From Otatea glauca (Eukaryota; Streptophyta; Magnoliopsida; Poales; Poaceae), in contig CM070711.1 of NCBI GenBank assembly GCA_036346275.1, positions 64,953,078-65,017,077 of the forward strand: a stretch of DNA of 64,000 bases, in the 5' to 3' direction. Made by a program: the position numbers and the translations under genes. Positions 21,505 to 32,609 of the stretch are shown here, one piece after another. The notes beneath the pieces were generated by a model. The model did not search any database. It saw nothing but the letters and a program-made list of their open reading frames with translations, and was not told where the DNA came from. How positions within the stretch are numbered: position 1 is the stretch's first letter; the number at the start of each line of letters is the position of its first letter.

Positions 21505-24331
21505 TGTCGGGATCCAAATATGCGAATCTGGACCATCTGTGTATATCGCACTAGTCCAAGATCACGCTAGTGCACACAGGCTCAACATAGATGAATATCA
21601 CAAACATACACAGCGAAAACATAATAAAAGACATCATAAATTAAATATTAACCTGTTGACTGACCTTAAGGTCAAACTCACATGAATAGGCCTCATAAGG
21701 CTAAACTGAGAATAACAAATTAAACTACAGCGAAATGAAGTCGTAGTTAAACCCTTCGGTATACCAAAGGCAACTGACAAGGCTCGCACCCTAAACATTC
21801 GTCTCCTCCTGATACTTCTTCGCCATAGCTGGTGTAGATTCTTCCTTAACTGGTGATTTTGTTTTTGACAAGGGTGAGTACTTAAAGTACTCAACAAGTT
21901 GTGCACATAATGCAATTCTAACATATCTATTTGCAAGGCTTATTCAAATGGAATGGCTAACATAGTTATTTTGCAATAAAGCAGTATTTATAAATAAGTA
22001 CAATAAATAGATTGAAAAGATAGTAAAACAAATAACAATTATAAATAATTTTCATTATTTCTCAAGTAAACATGGCATCTAGACCTAAATCAAGTTTCCA
22101 AACCTCCAATGGCAATCTGCCATCCCATCCCAAATTTTTATTTTATAAAATCTAACCCTTGACTGTAATTCCCGAGCATTGCTCAATACCGTGAGCACGG
22201 CTATTCGAATAGATTTTACACTCTGTAGAGGTTATGTGCTTTACCCACACGACATGATAATCTCATTTTGCCTGGCCATTAGCACACTTTCTTTGGTGTG
22301 CCGGCAGAGAAATCATGACAAAGCCTTTACAATGCTCTGTCTTAACCTAGTACTACCCGCTAAGGTTTCAACACTGATGGGACTGGTTACCACACTCAGT
22401 GCCCCCTCTTGCGCCATGTAAGTTCATAAAAAGGCGAACCTCACACCACCATTAGTAGTACTAAAGCTAAGACATTACAAATTAATCAGCTAGGTCTGTC
22501 CTATTCTAGATATGTGGTTGCATGTTTGACTCAGGTCAAAGGCTTGCAAGGTTAAGTCCTTAAGATGACTAGGGCAAGACTTCCACATACCTTCTGTCTT
22601 TCTGGCCCACCTTGGCACACTGCTCCTTGCCATTTGCCCCCAATCTAAATGATTACTACCCCAGTTGATTACCAAGCACCACGTGTCATCAACAAGTCAA
22701 CTTCGTTGCATGACATCCTCGTCACTACAACTCAACATCATTGTGTGGCAACACGTGACATACCAATTCATAACTATGGTCCATATTCCATTAGTCAAGA
22801 TTAACTCTTGGTATCTTAAAAGACATGAGTCATACATGGCATGACTAAGCATACTAACTCGGTCTAACTAACCCATGTTGATTACTAATATTAACCAACT
22901 AGTAATAAACCATCCTAGGGTGACAATTAACAATGGCATACAAATGACAAGGTAGGGTAAATTCAATTAGGTAGATTAACTAGATCCCAAACTATTTCGA
23001 AACAATTGTACACGTAAAATATCATGTATAAGGTATATCAACATAGCAATTTTGTAAAGTTGGGTTCAACATGATCAAACCACAACTTACCTTAGAAAAG
23101 CCTTTATTATTACTCTAGACCTTGGTTTTGAGTCAACGATTCCTCATCGAACGCTCTGAGCACTTTAACGTCTACGCGTATCGAGAGAAAACACCAAATA
23201 ACACCAAAATAGAGAGTAAATAATATCTAAAATCAAATAAATTTCTTCATTAAATATATCTCAATTTTAATTTTTTTAGAAATTTGAATCGCCTCAATCG
23301 GAGCTCATATGATGGAGAACAGGCTCTCGAAAGATTTGATTAAATAAGAAAATCAGAAATTGGAAAAACATTATTTTTTGAATTATTTTATACTGAAAAT
23401 GCTTATTATGATGTAGGTTGACCTCAGCACATGGACCAAGCAAACCCATAGCCCGAACGTGGCCTCTGGTCTATAGACTACGTTCATGAGACCCCTCGGG
23501 TCCATGATGAACCCGGTTCACAAAACAGCATTGACACGCGGCCCAAACCTGACACCTCACTGCCACGTGGGCTGCCACCGTGCATCCTACGGCTGACCTG
23601 GCACCGCTATGGCAACCACCTGGTGTACACGTGGACTCCACGCGTCGGTCACAAGGCCTTCCACATCACTCGCTGGAGAGCGCAACCATAAGGTCATCGG
23701 CGACAACCCAAGAGACCTCCTGCTCTCGATGAGACGATCCCAATGACGTGCTCACCTTCTACTCTGGTGCTCTGGAACGCGTGCGACGAGGTCTTCTTCT
23801 CCAGCAACGGTGGGCTTCTCGGTGCGACGACGACTCAGCGATTCTTCGGGCGAACAGATGTGCGCACGAGATAGATCAGCCAATGAAGATCATTATGAGC
23901 CCTGTTTCAACCTCTAAGCCTCTCGGACGGCGGCGAATCGACCACTTTTCCCTGGCGGCATCACGCGAGCAACACTCAAATTCTGGCGAAACCAATGCGT
24001 AAACTCTAATCTCTAGAATTAACTTAGGGTTTTGCTTCCTTGCGTCGATTCGATCCCAAAGCATGCCTTAAAAGGCCCTCGGCGTCCGTTCTTGACACGG
24101 AACGGACGTCGTGTCCATGGCGGCGAGGCGGCTCTATTCCAAGTTCTCCTCGGAGGCGATGGACGTGCACCACCCACATGGCACGATGGTCGGTCCAGAT
24201 ATGCATGGACGTGGCTCCATCCAAGACATTCGCGTCATCCAACGGTCATAGCCGTCTAGGGTTTTGCTAATCAACATTGGCCGCATGATCAAAATCCAAT
24301 GACCTTGATTCTAGCCGAACGGACCGGGACA
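21505..24331. mobile_element. Long LTR, probably solo, gypsy-like
   Basis: A 2.8-kb non-coding sequence starts TGTCGGGATCC at the exact break of the PDR exon and appears to end GGACCGGGACA, giving imperfect terminal inverted repeats (8 of 11). It has no internal gag-pol. It shares with the solo LTR at 56661-59834 the palindrome GAGTACTTAAAGTACTC (21876-21892) and a TTTACCCAC motif (near 22241 and 57367). The expected GTTCT duplication is not found after 24331, so the right side has been rearranged or the end is misplaced. The orientation is probably minus. Confidence 0.6.
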
Positions 24332-24338
24332 ACATGAA

Positions 24339-25188
24339 TAGGGATGGCAATCGGGTGGGTACCTCCAGGTACCACTGCCTGAAACCCGAATCCGAACCCG
24401 AACCACGTGCCGCCTACCCAAACCCGAAAACCTTCACGAGCACAGATCTGTGCCCATGCCCGAACCTGATGGGTACCTGAACCCGATGGGTACCCATGAG
24501 TAGTCGTACCAGAAGCATATTTAGAAGAGATTCCCTAGAAAATCACCTAGTCTAATGACTCAGTAACAATATCAGAAGAGTAGGTAATAATATCCTCTTT
24601 TGTAGACATACAAAAAAAAGAGATGCAACATAAACAGCTTAGTTCGCAAGTACTTTACCTTTGTATGCAATATGGCGAGGTACAAAATCAGCCTCAAGTG
24701 TGCTCACAAGATATTGGAAAAGCACCATATTCTCTATAGGCTAAATTACAGAACAGAACAAACTCAAACTTTATGTCTTCAACGGCAGACAAACAAAAAT
24801 ATTGTAAAAGAAAAGAGGAACCATTTGCATAATCCTTCCTAATTCCAGGTGTTAACAAAAGCTCAATATACCGGCTTAGTCACGTGAGGCACACAGGTAA
24901 CAGGTTACAGCCAAGTTCTTTCAGCTCTCAGTACAAAGGCAACTGAATAATACAAAGATACAGAAACATCACAACTGAAAGATCAAGCAGCACCATGGAC
25001 TTCATGATTCATGAGATGATATATTGGAACAGTAAAAAATCAAAACATGGTGCAAAACAGATCCTTATTCCACATTATCCATGAGCTCATGAGTGAGGCT
25101 AATACATAGATAGCAAATTAAGCAGAAGTATCAAGGAAAATATTATGCCTTTAGACAGTCAAGAAAAACTAGGAGCTAGGAAGATACC
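24339..25188. mobile_element. hAT-like end remnant plus unassigned DNA
   Basis: TAGGGATGGCAATCGGG at 24339, followed by GGGTACC/ACCCGAA motifs in both orientations, resembles a hAT-type terminus. No partner end was found. The rest, to the gypsy insertion, is AT-rich with no supported gene. The last 5 bases (25184-25188, ATACC) are the gypsy target duplication. Confidence 0.4.
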
Positions 25189-26097
25189 TGACGAATACTC
25201 ATACCAGGGGTACCCCAACGGCCCAGGGTGACGAGCAGGCTGCCGCAAGCATAGCTCAAGCCTAACAGACCGCTCCAGGCTCGCTACCGACCAAAGTGCC
25301 TGCGGGGCCACACAGAACGCCCATTCCCGACCGATCGGGGTAGGCATCCCGACTGCCGGGCTCCCGACCTCAGCTGGTCGGGATCCCCGACCGACCAAGC
25401 GGGGCTCCCGACCTCAGCCTGGTCGGATCCCCGACCGACCAAACCAAGGCAACCTCCGCCAAGGGCGGCGTGTCGGCCTTCGCCACCGGCACCACGCGCC
25501 CCACTGACGGGTCACGAAGTGATTGTACGGAGTAGGTGGCTCTTTCCCAAGATGGCATAAATGGTCACTGAAGTCAAGCTTCCATCCCATCAACGATCAC
25601 GTACAATACGAAGGCACGCTCCCGAGGCGCACTAACGCTACGCACCGCAACGCCAACCATCGCCGTTCACGAGAAGCGCGTGCGCCCGCCCGCAAGCAGC
25701 TATGACCGCCACGCCACTGGGCTACCGACCCAGCGTGGGCAAACCAGGCGACGACCCATCACCGAAGCGATTGCCCTCTCCCAACTTCCCATATAACTTG
25801 CCCCCTCCAGTTGTATAAAGGGAGGCAGGAGCCTCTGGGAGTGGGGCACCTGAGAGATCTCCTCCTCTCGCTAGGCCTTTGCGAACACTCTTGTGCTCAA
25901 ACTCTTCTCCGCTCTTGTAAACATCGTGTAGTCATCTGCACCAGAGGAAATATACAACACCACCACACGAACTGGAGTAGGGACATTCGGCCCGAACCAG
26001 TATACACCTTGGGCTCTCGAGTCTAACCATTCAGGGAGTGGGAACGCGCGGCCCCTTAGACTTACAAATTTACTTGCCGGTGCTCGAAACGCCGACA
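25189..26097 (+). repeat. 5' LTR of the gypsy element
   Basis: 909 bp, TG...CA. TATAAAG at 25814-25820 is the likely promoter box. A ~40-bp subrepeat (GCTCCCGACCTC..GTCGG..CCCCGACC) occurs near 25347-25440. Confidence 0.96.
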
Positions 26098-26164
26098 GTT
26101 GGCGCGCCAGGTAGGGGCCTTTGCACGTCTCCGTCAACGTCTTCAGACTCCCGTTTGCCTCCCT

Positions 26165-27900
26165 GATGGCATTCTTCACCGCGACGCAGACGATCAAGTT
26201 GGGAAGCCGATCCGCCGGCCTCTCGACTTCGCCGCCACTTCGATGGGAGGGCTCGTGCTCATCCCAGCCACTTCCGAGATCGTGCACCCGTCGGAGCCCG
26301 AAGGCCATCTCCGCAACCTCGCCAAACCCCGCTTGGGCACCCCAACAGCCCCGGCCGAACCCGAGGAGCACCTCGCCACTTCGCAATAGCTCCGTGGGCT
26401 CGGGCAGTGACCATGTCACCCCGCAGCTCACACCTTGTGGCAATGGCGGCTACATGCCGCCTCTGTCCATGAGTTGCCGGAAGATTCTTCCAACCACGAC
26501 TCCACTCGACACGAGCACCCTACCAGAGGCGGCACTCGCGAGTGCAACATGGCGGGCACGGTCGACTTGACCGCAACCCCCGCTGCCACGGGGGCCCCCA
26601 TCCGGCGCGCTAAGGCGCAGGAGGAGGAATACCAACGCGAGCACGCTGAACGCGCTCAAGCTCGCCACGCTGAGCTTCAGCGACAGCCCGAAGAGCTGGA
26701 GGAGCGGCGGGTCGACCGACCACCCGAGCCAACACGAGCAGAGGAGCCCGAGCCTCGCAGATGCTTGGCGGCGCGCGGGCGACACGCCAGTACACCACAA
26801 GCCGGTGGAAGAGTCCGACGACCTCGCTTCTTCCCACGCGAGTCGAACGTGGTCGCGATCGCACGTCGCCCGAGGCCGCCTCGAGCCGGGCCGACCCGCA
26901 GGCCAAAGTCACGCACGAACCTCCGGGTCGGTGGAGCGTCTGACCATGCAAAGACATGCAGCCTCGGCTCCTACCACTGGTGCCACCTCGGCCGCCAGTT
27001 CGCATCACGCCGAGTCGGCCGGGCCCGGCAAAGCAGCCAAGACCACGAACAACCCCAGGCCTCGCGCACCCTGGTGCGCCAGCGCCTCGGCAACACCTAT
27101 GACATTCGCGCCACCCTCGAGGCGCGGAGAAAAGCAGCCGATGAGGCCGCCCACTCGCGTGTTGTGGACAGCGGACGCCATCACCACCGAAGCCCAAGCC
27201 CCGATGGTCCGGGACCACGGCCTTCGGCCAGGGGATTCGCCGTGCGAATTTCCTACCGATTCAGTGGCACCGACCAACATTGCCAAATACACCGGGCCAC
27301 AAACCCCGCGATGGCTTGAGGACTACGGCTCACGGTGCAGGCAGGGAGCAACGGATGACCTCTTTATCATCCAATACCTCCCTATCTACCTTGCGGACTC
27401 GGCTCGAGCTTGGCTCGAGTACTTGCCCGTAAAGACCATCAGGAACTGGGCTGACTTGAAGACCCTCTTCGTCGGTAACTTTCAGGGCACCTATAAACGC
27501 CTGGGAACTCTGGACTCAAGAGCCGCAAACAAGAATGAAACCCCTCGGGATTACATCCGCGCTTCTCCGCCAATGCAACGAGCTCCCGACATCTCCGACG
27601 CCGATGTCGTGGGGGCATTCATCTACGGCACCTTCTTGCAAGGCCTTGGTGCACAAAGCGGCCGTGTCAAGCCCAGACTACCAAGGAGCTTCGATATCGC
27701 CACCAACCACTCCTCCGCGAGGAGGCTATGGGGCCATCTTCAAGGAGGAAAGGCTCAAAGAAGAGCCCGGCGCCCGAGCCGGTCCTTCCGACCGCTCCGA
27801 CAAGCGAAGCGGCATGGAAAGGTGTCCGCGAGGCCAAAGTGGTCGCAATTGTCGACCGACCGCCAAGCAAAAGTGCGACCGACCGCCGCGCCCGACCACT
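26165..27900 (+). pseudogene. gypsy gag, frameshifted
   Basis: The retrotransposon Gag core is visible at about 27280-27500 as NIAKYTGPQTPRWLEDY, LFIIQYLPIYLADSARAWLE and FVGNFQGTY; this domain forms the particle shell. Upstream is a long low-complexity Arg/Ala/Pro/Glu-rich leader (26165-27250) whose frame wanders. Downstream the frame changes near 27560 and 27720: RQCNELP and GYGAIFKEERLKEE appear in another frame. These indels prevent an uninterrupted Gag. The absence of a clear zinc knuckle is usual for this clade. Confidence 0.85.
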
Positions 27901-27929
27901 TCGAAAAGTTGATGGACAGCTCGTGCCCA

Positions 27930-28754
27930 AACCACGGGTTCCCCGTCAAACACAAGTATCGGGACTACGAGGTCCTGAGGCGTTTCCTCTCCGGCGCCCC
28001 CACGATGCCGCGGGGCAAAGGAAAGAAGCCAGCCCCGGCCCCAAGGGTCGCGGAGAAGATGGCGGACGACGAGTTCCCAGAGCCCGACGGCTGCCTCATG
28101 ATCTTTGGTGGACCAGCAAGCTATGCCGACAAGCGTCGGCTCAAGCTCGCCTACCGCGAGGTCCACACCGTCACGCCGGCCGTCCCCCAATATCTTCGGT
28201 GGTCAAAATCCCTTATCACCTTCGATTGGACCGATCATCCCGATCACGTCCCACAACCGGGAAGATACCCGCTTGTGATCAACCCCATCGTGGGGAAGAA
28301 GCGCCTCACAAAGGTACTAATGGACGGTGGCAGCGGCCTCAACACCCTTTATGTTGAGACGCTTGACGCCATGGGGGTCCCCCGCTCGAGTCTCCGACCG
28401 AGCAAGGCGCCTTTCCACGGCGTCATCCACGCCAGCCAGCCCACCCGCCGGCGGTCGACCGCCGTCACCTTTGGAGGACCGGAAAATTTCCGCACCGAGA
28501 CCCTCACTTTTGAGGTCGTGGATTTCCCCGGCTCCTACCACGCTATCCTGGGGAGGCCATGCTACGCCAAGTTCATGGCGGTCCCAGCTACACCTATCTG
28601 GCCAAGATGCCCGGCCACGGGAGTCATCACCGTGGCTTCGCCCTTCCACCGCTTACAATCGCGAGCGGCGATTGCTGAAGCTAAGCGTCGGCGGTCATCG
28701 CGTCCGCCGAGCTCACAACCTCCGGAGGAGGTTTCGAGTCCGCCCCGAGTCTAG
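27930..28754 (+). pseudogene. gypsy protease region
   Basis: Retropepsin-like aspartic protease that would cleave Gag-Pol. The active-site motif reads MDGGSGLN, with the catalytic Asp codon at 28323-28325, preceded by YPLVINPIVGKKRLTKVL and followed by FEVVDFPGSYHAILGRPCYAKF, the usual flap-to-C-terminal segment. It is read in one frame with the 3' part of gag until a TAG at about 28752, after which RT begins in another frame. Confidence 0.87.
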
Positions 28755-28859
28755 CAAGTCGGGCGGGATCCTTCAAGTCCGCCGAGGACACGAAGAAGGT
28801 TGCGCCGATCCCGGATCGATCCAAGACCGTCGGGTCGGATCCACGCCCCGCTAAATAGG

Positions 28860-29944
28860 AAAGCGCCGCCGACGACTTCCGCGCCAACAACGATGTCTTT
28901 GCATGGAAGTCCTCCGACATGCCGGGAATTCCCAGGGAAGTCGTCGAGCACTCCTTGAGCATCCGACCAGGCTCAAAGCCGGTCGCCCAACGCCTGCACC
29001 GCTTCGACGAGGAGAAGCGCAGGATCATAGGGGAGGAGATCGCCAAGCTTTTGGCTGCAGGGTTTGTAAAAGAGGTACGCCACCCCGAGTGGCTGGCCAA
29101 CCCTGTACTTGTAAAGAAGAAGAGTGGGCAATAGAGAATGTGCATTGACTATACGAGTCTCAACAAGGCGTGTCCCAAGGACCCATTCCCCTTGCCCCGC
29201 ATCGACCAAGTCATAGACTCCACCGCAGGGTGCAAGTCCCTCTCCTTTCTGGATGCCTACTCGGGCTACCACCAGATAGCGCTGAAGGAGTCCGATCAGC
29301 TTGCGACCTCCTTTATCACTCCGTTTGGCTCATTCTGCTACGTAACAATGTCGTTCGGTCTAAAAAATGCGGGCGCTACATACCAGCGATGTATGCAAAC
29401 GTGTTTCAACGACCAGATCGGCTGCAACATTGAGGCGTACGTCGACGACATCGTCATGAAGACCAGGAAGGCCGACGACCTCATCACCGACCTAGGGGAG
29501 ACCTTCGCGAACCTCCAACGGTTCCGCATAAAGCTCAACCCCGAGAAGTGCGTCTTCGGGGTCCCCAAGGGGAAGCTCCTCGGCTTCATCGTCTCCGAGC
29601 GTGGCATCGAGGCCAATCAAGAGAAGATCTCGGCGATCGTAAGGATGGGCCCGGTTGGTAACCTCAAAGGGATCCAGAGGCTAACTGGATGCCTTGCAGC
29701 CTTAAGCCGTTTCGTGTCTCGCCTTGGCGAGCGCGGGATGCCGCTCTATAGGCTGCTTAAGAAATCCGACCGCTTCAGCTGGACCCAGGAGGCTCAGGAG
29801 GCCCTCACCCGCTTGAAGGCCTTCTTGTCCTCACCTCCGATCCTGGTTACCCCGGCACCAGGTGAACCGCTGCTCCTCTACATCGCCGCCACTGCCCAAG
29901 TCGTCAGTGCGGCCCTTGTGGTGGAACTAGCGGAAGAGGGCTGA
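28860..29944 (+). pseudogene. gypsy reverse transcriptase with one nonsense codon
   Basis: RT copies the element RNA into DNA. Blocks are clear: HRFDEEKRRIIGEEIAKLLA, GFVKEVRHPEWLANPVLVKK, MCIDYTSLNKACPKDPFPLP, FLDAYSGYHQI and FGLKNAGATYQR, then the catalytic YVDD at 29438-29449. The thumb/connection (RLTGCLAALSRF, FSWTQEAQEAL) follows. A TAG at 29132-29134 stands where the family has Trp just before the (R)MC(I/V)DYT block. The frame then runs to a TGA at 29942-29944, though RNase H homology continues in another frame, implying an indel. Confidence 0.94.
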
Positions 29945-30710
29945 GAACTCAAGGTACAACGGCCAGTCTACTTCATCAGCGAGGTGCTTTCCGAGTCCAA
30001 GGCTCGGTACCCGCAGGTGCAAAAGCTGCTCTACGCAGTGCTCATCGCAAAAAGGAAGTTGGTCCATTACTTCGACCAGCACGCCATCACCGTGGTGATC
30101 ACGTCGCCGCTCGGCGAGATCGTCCACAACCACGACGCCTCAGGAAGGATAGCCAAGTGGGCGCTCGAGCTTAGTGGTCACGACATAACATACGCTCGAA
30201 CGGCGATCAAGTCACGAGTGCCCCGCCGACTTTGTCGCCGAGTGGACCAAGCTCAGCGCCACCGCGCCAAGACCCCGAGCATCGGACAATGTACTTCGAT
30301 GGGTCCTACACCAAGAATGGCGCGGGCGGAGGAGTTGTTATTGTTTCCCCGCTCGGGAACAGACTTCAATACGCCATCAAGTTGCTCTTCGATGCGACCA
30401 ACAATGTCGCCGAGTACGAGGCTCTCGTCAACGGTCTCCGGATCGCTGCCGACCTCGGCCAGACTTACGCCCACGGGACTCCAAGCTTGTCGTCGACCAG
30501 GTCATGAAAGCAGCGGAGCCCCGAGACGCCCAGATGGCCGCGTACTGTCGAGAAGTGCGCAAGCTCGAGGAGCGGTTCAAGGGTTTCGAGCTCCACTATA
30601 GCTACAGACGCTACAACGGTGAGGCCGATTTCCTAGCCAATCTTGCCTCCAGTAGAGAGCCGCCCCACTGGATCTTCGTCACGACCTTCGCTTCCTTCCG
30701 TCCGGCTTGA
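29945..30710 (+). pseudogene. gypsy RNase H regions (two)
   Basis: The first RNase H-like part is seen as VYFISEVLSESKARYPQVQK and ITSPLGEIVHN (29945-30230). A second, archaeal-type RNase H follows: MYFDGSYTKNGAGGGVVIVS (about 30289), ATNNVAEYEALVNGLRIAAD and, in a neighbouring frame, KLVVDQVMKAAE and NGEADFLANLAS. Having both is characteristic of the Tat clade. Frame changes near 30230 and 30470 break the reading frame. Confidence 0.87.
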
Positions 30711-30899
30711 ACCCAATGGCCGAAGGCTGTTGTTCGATCGCGGGCGGCCGAGCGTCATCCGGCGGGTCGGGCGCGATGTACTAACGATCGAGTCCGACCG
30801 AGGAAGCCCTTCATCGATCGCTTGACGACGGATCGCTTCCCATCGACCGACCGAGGCTCGGCGCCTCGCCGACGGTGAAATCTTTCATCCCGGGGCCGC

Positions 30900-32001
30900 A
30901 CCTTTACAAAAGGAGTCCTCCGAGTCCTCCGTAGTGTATCCCGCCGACCAAGGAAAACAACTGCTGGTCGATATCCATGGCGAGTCTACGGTCACCATAC
31001 CGCACCCGTCCCTCGTAGGAAAAGCCTTTCGACAAGGTTTCATCGCCGACCGCCGTGGCCGACGCCAACGCATTGTACGCGACTTGCGAAGGATGCCAAT
31101 TCTTCGCCTCGGCAGACGATCTCGCCACCAGCCTTGCAGACGATCCCCATCACATGGCCGCTTGCGCAGTGGGGACTCGATCTGGTCGGGCCCTTCAAGA
31201 AAGCGCCCGGGCTTTACTCATCTCTTCGTCGCGGTGGACAAGTTCACCAAGTGGATAGAGGCTGCAAGCGGTCGTGAGCGCCACATCGGTTAGCGCCACC
31301 TTCTTCCGCGACATCGCCTTTCGTTTGGAGTCCCGAACTCTATCATTACCGACAACGGACGCAGTTCACAGGGAAGGAGTTCCTCGAGTTCTGCGACGAC
31401 TTCAACATCCGCGTCGATTGGGCAGCCGTGGCCCATCCGCGGACTAACGGTCAGGTCGAACGCGCAAACGGCATGATCCTCTAAGGACTCAAGCCACGGA
31501 TTTTCAGTCGACTGAAGCATTTCGCAGGGCGATGGGTGGCCGAGCTACCCTCCGTCCTCTGGAGCCTGCGGACCACACCGACTCGGGCAACCGGGTTTAC
31601 ACCGTTCTTCATGGTATTCGGCGCTGAAGCTATCTTGCCAACCGATCTGGAATATGGTGCCCCAAGATTACAAGCCTTCGACGAGGCTCGGGGGCTCGCC
31701 TCGCAACAAGACGCCATCGACCAGTTTGGCGAGGCGCGCGATGTGGACATTCTACGATCGGCCAAGTATCAACAAGCTCTGCGGTGTTACCACACCGCCC
31801 GTTCGAGGGCGATCCTTCAAATACCGGCGACTGGTCTGCGTCGGTCCGCACCGGCAGAAGACAAGCACAAGCTCGCCGCTCGGAAGGCCCTTCACCATCG
31901 TAGAGGTTCTTCGGCCTGGCACCTTTCGACTCAGGGACACGGATGGCCGCGTCCTCCCCAACGCATGGAACATAGAAAAGTTAAGGCGTTTCTATCCCTA
32001 A
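30900..32001 (+). pseudogene. gypsy integrase, frameshifted
   Basis: Integrase would insert the element DNA. Recognisable are the zinc-binding end (CEGCQFFA, about 31080), the catalytic core pieces FTHLFVAVDKFTKWIEAA, IITDN, FLEFCDDFNIRVDWAAVAHP and TNGQVERANGMIL followed by a TAA in place of a sense codon (near 31483), then ELPSVLWSLRTTPTRATGFT and FGAEAILPTDLEYG. The C-terminal end reads PFTIVEVLRPGTFRLRDTDG and closes KLRRFYP with a stop at 31999-32001. Several frame changes make it non-functional as read. Confidence 0.9.
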
Positions 32002-32089
32002 GTCCTTTTCTTATTCCTTGCGTCATCTTTACTTCTCCTTCCGAGCACCTGGTCGCCGTCGCCTCGCCGCTGCCGTCGGCGCCCCATTC

Positions 32090-32430
32090 AGTATACGGTC
32101 GGCGCTTATCGGGTCGAGAATCGGCGGTCATGAGGTCTTTCCCAGCGGTAACCCTCTCGACCCGAAAGTGCTACCACGCCCACGCCCGGCTATGGTTGCC
32201 GAGTAGCACTTCGGAAGAAGGAAGTACCCGAGGAGTAACCTTTGGTCTGGCCGAACACTCCTCTCCCGCAAACACGGCTAACTCACGCGCTTATGCGGTC
32301 GGTGACCCGACCGTCACGAGGTCCTTCCCAGCGGTAACCTCTCGACCCGAGTGCTACGCCCTCGCGCCCGCGCTGCTACGCTTGCAGTAGCACTTAGCGG
32401 AAGAAGGAAGGGCCCGAGCGGAACGATCTT
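32090..32430 (+). repeat. Two tandem copies of a ~185-bp unit
   Basis: Directly after pol, a unit containing GAGGTCTTTCCCAGCGGTAA (near 32130) recurs as GAGGTCCTTCCCAGCGGTAA (near 32315), with further shared blocks (TCGACCCGA, TAGCACTT, GAAGAAGGAAG). It is non-coding DNA inside the gypsy 3' region. Confidence 0.8.
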
Positions 32431-32609
32431 TGGCCGGTTGGGAATATTTCTATCCTCACAAGTGCGTAATCTGCAGCAGAGCCAAAAGTTTCTATTCTCT
32501 TTGCCCCTCCCGAAGCGACCCGACCTACGCATAAGTGACCCCGATGGTCCTTAAAGCTATAGCCGGTAGAGCGCCCACCATAACATAAAAGAGGGCAAGA
32601 AGCGTACTG

